From NCBI GenBank assembly GCA_903921835.1, contig CAIXRL010000289.1:1-8814 (forward strand): a DNA stretch of 8,814 bases. The letters run 5' to 3'. How positions within the stretch are numbered: the stretch's first letter is position 1; each line of letters opens with the position of its first letter. A program made the position numbers and the translations under genes. The notes under the pieces were generated by a model. The model was given only the letters and a program-made list of their open reading frames with translations, was not told the origin of the DNA and did not search any database. This DNA comes from Candidatus Eiseniibacteriota bacterium (GTDB lineage: Bacteria; Eisenbacteria; RBG-16-71-46). Shown here in pieces: positions 5,046-8,814 of the stretch.

Positions 5046-6755
5046 TCAGCGAAGCACGACAACGGGATGCGCCGACGCCGCGCCATCCGAAGCGCTCGCG
5101 CGCACCATGTAGATGCCCGGCGCCAGCGGTCGGCCGCCGGCGTCGCGCACGGCGAGCGGGAAGGAGCTTGCGCCGGCCGGAGCATTGTAGCTTTCGCGGC
5201 GAATCGACCGGCCCGCAAGATCGATGAGCTCGATGCGAACGGCACGCGCGCTCGGCGAAGAGAATCTCAACGTGAGCGTGGCGCCCCCGGACACCGGCGA
5301 CGGCGAGGGCCGCGCGAAGAACGTGGCTGCACCCGGCGGCGCCGGCGCCGGGACCGTGAGCACCCCGCCCGCGCCGACGAGGTTTGCGGCGAGGTTCCAG
5401 CCGCTCACGGGATCGGCGCCATCCCATCCCACGATCATGTCGGCCCCCGAGTGCGCGACCGAGACCTGCCTGCGCCAGACGTCGCCGCCATGGCGGATCG
5501 TCACGCCGCCCGGCCAGCGCGACGCGCCGCCGGGCCCGTAGTGCTCGCCGACGATATCGTAGGCGCCATAGCTCCCGGTCGCGGCCGCGAGGTACAGCCC
5601 ATCGTTGCGGTCGTCCTCAGCGTCCCATGAGTTGACTCCCATCTGGTCCTGCACATCGAGCAGCGTCAGGCCGTTCGTCCCCCATTGCGACGTGAACGTG
5701 CCGTCGAATCGCTGACCGGCCACCTGCAGACCGCTGCCCGCGACCATGCCCCACGCGACGATCACGCCCGGCCCCGCCGTCCGAACCAGGTGCACCGAGA
5801 AGACCGGCGCCTGCGTTCCGCTCACGGGGAGACCATCGGTTGGGCCGAGCACGGTTCCGCCCGCGCTCACGCGTTGCGCGATCACCTGCAGCCAGCCGGG
5901 GCGCCGGTCCAGCCATGCGATGAAGAAGCTGCCGTCAGAAGCACCGACGGCGCACGGCTCGTACTCGTGCGCGGGATACGCGCAGATCTCGACGCCGTTG
6001 GTCACCCAGGCTGGATGCCCCTGCCGGTCGAACCGCTGTGCATACACGTTCCAGTACGTCAGCGAGCGCCAATCGGTCCAGGCGAACAGCGCCCCGAGGG
6101 TGGTGGCGAAGATGTACGGCGTGCTCTGGCTCGAGGATTCGGGCGCCACCGCGAGCCCATTCGCCGGCGCCCAGAGCAGCGCGCCGTCCCGTCCGATGCG
6201 CTGCGCGTAGATGTTCTGGGCAGCCGCGCCAGCGCGATCGTCCTGCCACGCCACGTACGCGTCGAGCGAGTCGCCAGGCGCGAGCACGACCGAACGCGCG
6301 TGCGCCGCCGGGACCGCGCACACCGCGACACCCGTGCCGGCCCACGCGGGAGCACCCTCTCGCGTGATGCGCTGGGCGTGGAGATCTCCCGCGGTGTCGG
6401 CGCGGAAATCGACCCACGTGACGAACGCACCTCCGGTGCCGTCCGGCACCAGGCACGGCGCGTTCTGCCTGGCATCGGGCGCGCTGATCACCAGTCCCGT
6501 GTCGCCAAACATCGGCCGGCCGTACAGGTCGAGGTGTTGCACGCGCACGTGCGTGAGCGGGTCACTGGCGTGATCCTCGAACGCGAACCAGACACCCCCC
6601 AGCTCATCACCCGCACAGGCGAGTGCATCCTGGTCGCCGGGCCCCTGCGCGACAGGCGCGGCGGCACTGGGGTCGCGCGGCCAGTCGGCGTGGGCCGAAG
6701 TGGCGGAAGCGAGCGAGAGCAGGAGCACGGCGATTCGAAGGGCCGGGGTGTTCAT
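5046..6755 (-). CDS. Secreted repeat protein (probable beta-propeller) with C-terminal FlgD-Ig/T9SS-type sorting domain
   Basis: The 569-residue protein begins with a signal peptide (MNTPALRIAVLLLSLASATS, cleavage probably after AHA at 21-23). Residues 50-465 consist of about eight units of roughly 55 residues. Each has an AWxDxR-type strand, then a [Y/H]AQR-x-x-x-x-G-x-x-x-W-x-x-x-G strand pair; AQR-type anchors fall near residues 72, 127, 184, 239, 293, 347, 403 and 457. The last three units are degenerate (AGQRF, VGEHY, AANLV). Even spacing and blade-sized units suggest a 7- or 8-bladed beta-propeller. Residues 481-569 form the sorting domain (ARPSPSPVSGG, VRIELIDLAGRSIRRES, LAPGIYMVRASA). 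Start choice: ATG 6755 has GGAGG 5 bases upstream, whereas a TTG at 6767 would overlap that site. No catalytic motif is seen; a binding or adhesive role outside the cell is inferred. Confidence 0.85.
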   Translation of the reverse strand: MNTPALRIAVLLLSLASATSAHADWPRDPSAAAPVAQGPGDQDALACAGDELGGVWFAFEDHASDPLTHVRVQHLDLYGRPMFGDTGLVISAPDARQNAPCLVPDGTGGAFVTWVDFRADTAGDLHAQRITREGAPAWAGTGVAVCAVPAAHARSVVLAPGDSLDAYVAWQDDRAGAAAQNIYAQRIGRDGALLWAPANGLAVAPESSSQSTPYIFATTLGALFAWTDWRSLTYWNVYAQRFDRQGHPAWVTNGVEICAYPAHEYEPCAVGASDGSFFIAWLDRRPGWLQVIAQRVSAGGTVLGPTDGLPVSGTQAPVFSVHLVRTAGPGVIVAWGMVAGSGLQVAGQRFDGTFTSQWGTNGLTLLDVQDQMGVNSWDAEDDRNDGLYLAAATGSYGAYDIVGEHYGPGGASRWPGGVTIRHGGDVWRRQVSVAHSGADMIVGWDGADPVSGWNLAANLVGAGGVLTVPAPAPPGAATFFARPSPSPVSGGATLTLRFSSPSARAVRIELIDLAGRSIRRESYNAPAGASSFPLAVRDAGGRPLAPGIYMVRASASDGAASAHPVVVLR

Positions 6756-6760
6756 TGGAG

Positions 6761-6765
6761 CCTCC
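6761..6765 (-). promoter_or_regulatory. Ribosome binding site GGAGG deciding the start at 6755
   Basis: On the minus strand GGAGG is followed by 5 bases and ATG. The frame is also open back to TTG at 6767, but that codon lies against the GGAGG itself, so the site supports the ATG and gives a signal peptide starting MNTPALR. Confidence 0.65.
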
Positions 6766-6767
6766 AA

Positions 6768-7357
6768 TCCATGGGAAGGGCAGCACGACCCTCGGGAGCT
6801 TGCCTAATGTGAAGCATGTCTGCCCCGTCCTTGTGGGCCTCCTCCCAAAGGCGGGCTAACCCGGACGATTCAAGAGCCCGCGGCCTGCGAGCGCGATCTG
6901 CGCGCCATCCGGACCCACCTTCGGTGGGTACCCCGAAGCTCGACCGGCCGCTGTCCTCCTCGTGATGACAACACGGTTCCGGCGCGGCCGGCCGATCTTC
7001 TTGCGGCTGACGCACATTTCGCGCTCTCGGCTCGCGGTTCATGGATCGTCCGGGCCAAGACCTACGATGCGGAGGCCCCACCGATAGAGTCTTGCGTATT
7101 CTTCACCATTCCGTGCCCGGCCCGCCGTCGGGCGGACGAGGAAGACTGAGGCGCGAGAGCCACGCGCGCCACAAACCCGGAGAGAATGGAACGCTGATCC
7201 GTCACGCTCACCGCGCAACGCAGGCCCGGGCAGATCTTTTCAACGACTTGCAGGGTTCTCGCCAACGCGAGTCACGAGGACAGGGTCAGACGGGCGCGGA
7301 TCTCTGTGGCCGCCTGCGGGCAGGGACCCGCCAGCGCCCGGCCCGCGGCACGCCGTT
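6768..7357. other. Gene-poor stretch between two minus-strand genes
   Basis: No convincing gene, RNA gene or mobile element is recognised in these 590 bases. Two hairpins are seen: ACCCACC (6913-6919) with GGTGGGT (6923-6929), and CCGCC (7122-7126) with GGCGG (7131-7135). A minus-strand frame from about 7081 to 6752 ends with a TGA that overlaps the ATG of the next gene, but its Arg/Pro-rich content and lack of a ribosome site make it doubtful. The stretch must contain the promoter of the repeat protein, but no clear -35/-10 pair stands out. Confidence 0.4.
6913..6929. terminator. Perfect 7-pair hairpin with 3-base loop
   Basis: ACCCACC at 6913-6919 and GGTGGGT at 6923-6929 are exact complements around TTC (GAA on the minus strand). 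No T-run follows on either strand. It lies about 160 bases upstream of the repeat-protein start and 430 bases after the stop of the DUF5916 gene. It could end a read-through transcript from the latter or be part of a leader. Confidence 0.35.
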
Positions 7358-8814
7358 TCAGATCTCGAAGTGGTGCGCCACCTTCACCATCACGATGTTG
7401 TTCGCCGGCGTGCGCCCGAGTTCGCTCAGCGAGGGCCCGAGATGGAAGTCGCCGCCCGGGTCGAAGCCGGTGCGGTCCTGCGTCCACACCAGGTAGAACG
7501 TCGAACCCGGCATGTACTCCCAGCGCAGCACGGCGTTGCCGCGCACGGTGCGGTAGGTGAAGTCGCGATGCCCGACGCCGATCGGGTCGGCGGGGCCGGC
7601 GCCGTCGGGATCCACGACGCCGTGCTGCAGGTCGAGCGTCGAGCCGCCGGTGCCGTAGACGAGGAAGTCGTAGCTGCCCGGGCGCACCAGCTCGCGGTAG
7701 TCGGAGTAGCGCCCCGACGAGACGAGCGGCTGCACGAACAGCTGCAGGCTCAGCGACGGAGTCAGCGAGCAGTCCATGCGCAGCTGCGCGCCCGCGGTCT
7801 TCTGGTCGAGCCGCGCGAAGACGTAGCGGCCGCCGTCCGTGGCGCTCGCCAGCGGGTCCGGTGACGACGCGATGAAGTGCGCGTCCTCGCGGTTCCAGTC
7901 CACGGTCGGGCCCGCGGAGAGGGAAACGCTGCTCGATGGCTTCCAGGTGACGGCCGGCTGCCACGTCCAGTCGTGCGAGCCCTTCGCGTCAACGCTCGCG
8001 TTCAGGTCGGACGACAGGAACAGCTTCGACTTGTTGTTGGTGTCCCAGTAGAACTCGATCGACTCGCCCCGCGGGCCGAGCAGGGCGGGGCCGCCGCGCG
8101 TCACGCGATCGGCGACGACCTGCCGGTACAGGCCCCCGGTCAGCGTCCACGTCCAGGCGTTCATCTGCTCGAGATTGGTCTTGAGGAAGTAGATGTCCTG
8201 CGTGTGCTGTCCGCCCAGGTTCCAGCCCTGCGCAAACGCGCCGATCACCCACACGTACTTCCGCCAGCGGTTAGGCTTGTTCCACGAATAGCCCAGTCCG
8301 GCGTGCCCGTTCACGACGTCCGCGCGCGAGCTGTACCCGAGGTCGTTGGCCTCGAAGCCGGGCGAGAGCACCCCGATGGCGGAGTTGCTCAGCCACGGGC
8401 CGGTCTGCCGGTTGAGCCACACGCGCCCGCCGTATCCCGCGAGCGAGGTCGCGTCGTGCTCCACGCCCAGGTCGCTGCGGCCAGGTCGCTGGTAGTAGTG
8501 GCGCGGGTCCGACTCGAGCGCGGCGATGCGCGCCGGGGTGCCGTCCACACGGCTGGCGGCCGCGTAGCCCGAGAGCACCCATGTCTTCTTCGCGTCCACC
8601 GCGCTCCAGCCGTCCACTGCGGTGACGAGGCCGTTCCGGTTGAGCGCGTCCTCGAGCCCCGTGCCGCCCAGCGACCGCGCCGTCTCCAGGGCCATGACGC
8701 CGAGTCCCTGGCGGTCGTGATTGAACGACCTCAGACCGCGCAGCACGTTGTACGACGTGAGTGGTTCCAAGACGGCCAAACCGCGCGCGCCGTCCGGCAT
8801 CTGGTAGTCGGCCA
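7358..8814 (-). CDS. DUF5916-type outer-membrane beta-barrel protein, C-terminal part (N terminus outside window)
   Basis: The frame is open from the right edge to a TGA at 7360-7358, giving 485 in-window residues. The Met at 8800 is probably internal, since the frame continues upstream (ADYQ before it) and the family has an N-terminal carbohydrate-binding-like domain that would lie outside. Visible features fit the DUF5916 family. Near the edge is SYNVLRGLRSFNHDRQGLGVM; then come many amphipathic strands alternating aromatic and polar residues (KTWVLSGYAAASRVDG, VWLNRQTGPWLSNSAIG, WVIGAFAQGWNLGG, SLQLFVQPLVSSGRYSDY). It ends with RTVRGNAVLRWEYMPGSTFY and NNIVMVKVAHHFEI, an aromatic end typical of outer-membrane barrels. 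The molecular function of the family is not established; a transport or binding role at the outer membrane is inferred. Gene and family call are confident, full length unknown. Confidence 0.82.
   Translation of the reverse strand, partial: ADYQMPDGARGLAVLEPLTSYNVLRGLRSFNHDRQGLGVMALETARSLGGTGLEDALNRNGLVTAVDGWSAVDAKKTWVLSGYAAASRVDGTPARIAALESDPRHYYQRPGRSDLGVEHDATSLAGYGGRVWLNRQTGPWLSNSAIGVLSPGFEANDLGYSSRADVVNGHAGLGYSWNKPNRWRKYVWVIGAFAQGWNLGGQHTQDIYFLKTNLEQMNAWTWTLTGGLYRQVVADRVTRGGPALLGPRGESIEFYWDTNNKSKLFLSSDLNASVDAKGSHDWTWQPAVTWKPSSSVSLSAGPTVDWNREDAHFIASSPDPLASATDGGRYVFARLDQKTAGAQLRMDCSLTPSLSLQLFVQPLVSSGRYSDYRELVRPGSYDFLVYGTGGSTLDLQHGVVDPDGAGPADPIGVGHRDFTYRTVRGNAVLRWEYMPGSTFYLVWTQDRTGFDPGGDFHLGPSLSELGRTPANNIVMVKVAHHFEI

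Noticed and set aside
4446..5630. Plus-strand 394-codon frame across the convergent spacer into the repeat-protein gene
   Set aside because: It has low-complexity Arg/Ala-rich composition and no ribosome site. Its second half is antisense to a gene with a signal peptide, repeats and a sorting domain.
5685..6812. Plus-strand 375-codon frame antisense to the repeat-protein gene
   Set aside because: It is His/Arg-rich, lacks domains, and lies wholly opposite a well-supported gene with a good ribosome site.
6768..7357. tRNA gene in the minus-strand intergenic region (GGTTCATGG and GATTCAAG-like T-loops)
   Set aside because: Neither string can be extended to a T-arm, anticodon arm and acceptor stem with correct spacing.

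Overview
The window is GC-rich bacterial DNA of roughly two-thirds GC. It carries two secreted proteins that end in a FlgD-Ig/T9SS-type C-terminal domain, and the C-terminal beta-barrel part of a DUF5916-type outer-membrane protein. That combination suggests an uncultured Gram-negative bacterium of the FCB-related, Eisenbacteria/Gemmatimonadota-like kind. This is an inference from protein families and composition; no rRNA or other marker gene is present.

Layout, left to right. (1) 3-383 (+): the C-terminal end of a secreted protein, followed by a strong terminator-like hairpin. (2) 446-982: a gene-free stretch whose second half (724-897) holds three successive inverted repeats and looks like a structured leader. 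(3) 983-1192 and 1227-1436 (+): two tandem paralogous mini-genes of exactly 69 codons each. The first has an in-frame TAG exactly where the second has Tyr50. (4) A GC-rich hairpin at 1445-1484, then 1505-2188 (+): a 227-residue protein with an apparent cyanophycin-synthetase-N-terminal-like region and a C-terminal winged-helix-like region. (5) 2324-4360 (+): a complete ABC exporter half-transporter. (6) 4361-5045: a convergent intergenic stretch with a transposase C-terminal remnant on the minus strand. (7) 5046-6755 (-): a secreted protein made of about eight 55-residue repeats plus a FlgD-like sorting domain. (8) 6756-7357: gene-poor. (9) 7358-8814 (-): the DUF5916-type barrel, running off the right edge.

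The most unusual part is the co-directional block 724-4360: structured leader, duplicated mini-proteins, CphA-N-like/HTH protein and exporter. It has the layout of a peptide production and export cassette, but no recognisable modification enzyme, leader peptidase or Gly-Gly leader is seen. Conservation between the two mini-proteins lies in the C-terminal half, which predicts a small folded domain rather than a classical RiPP precursor. A functional link between these genes is inferred from order and orientation only.
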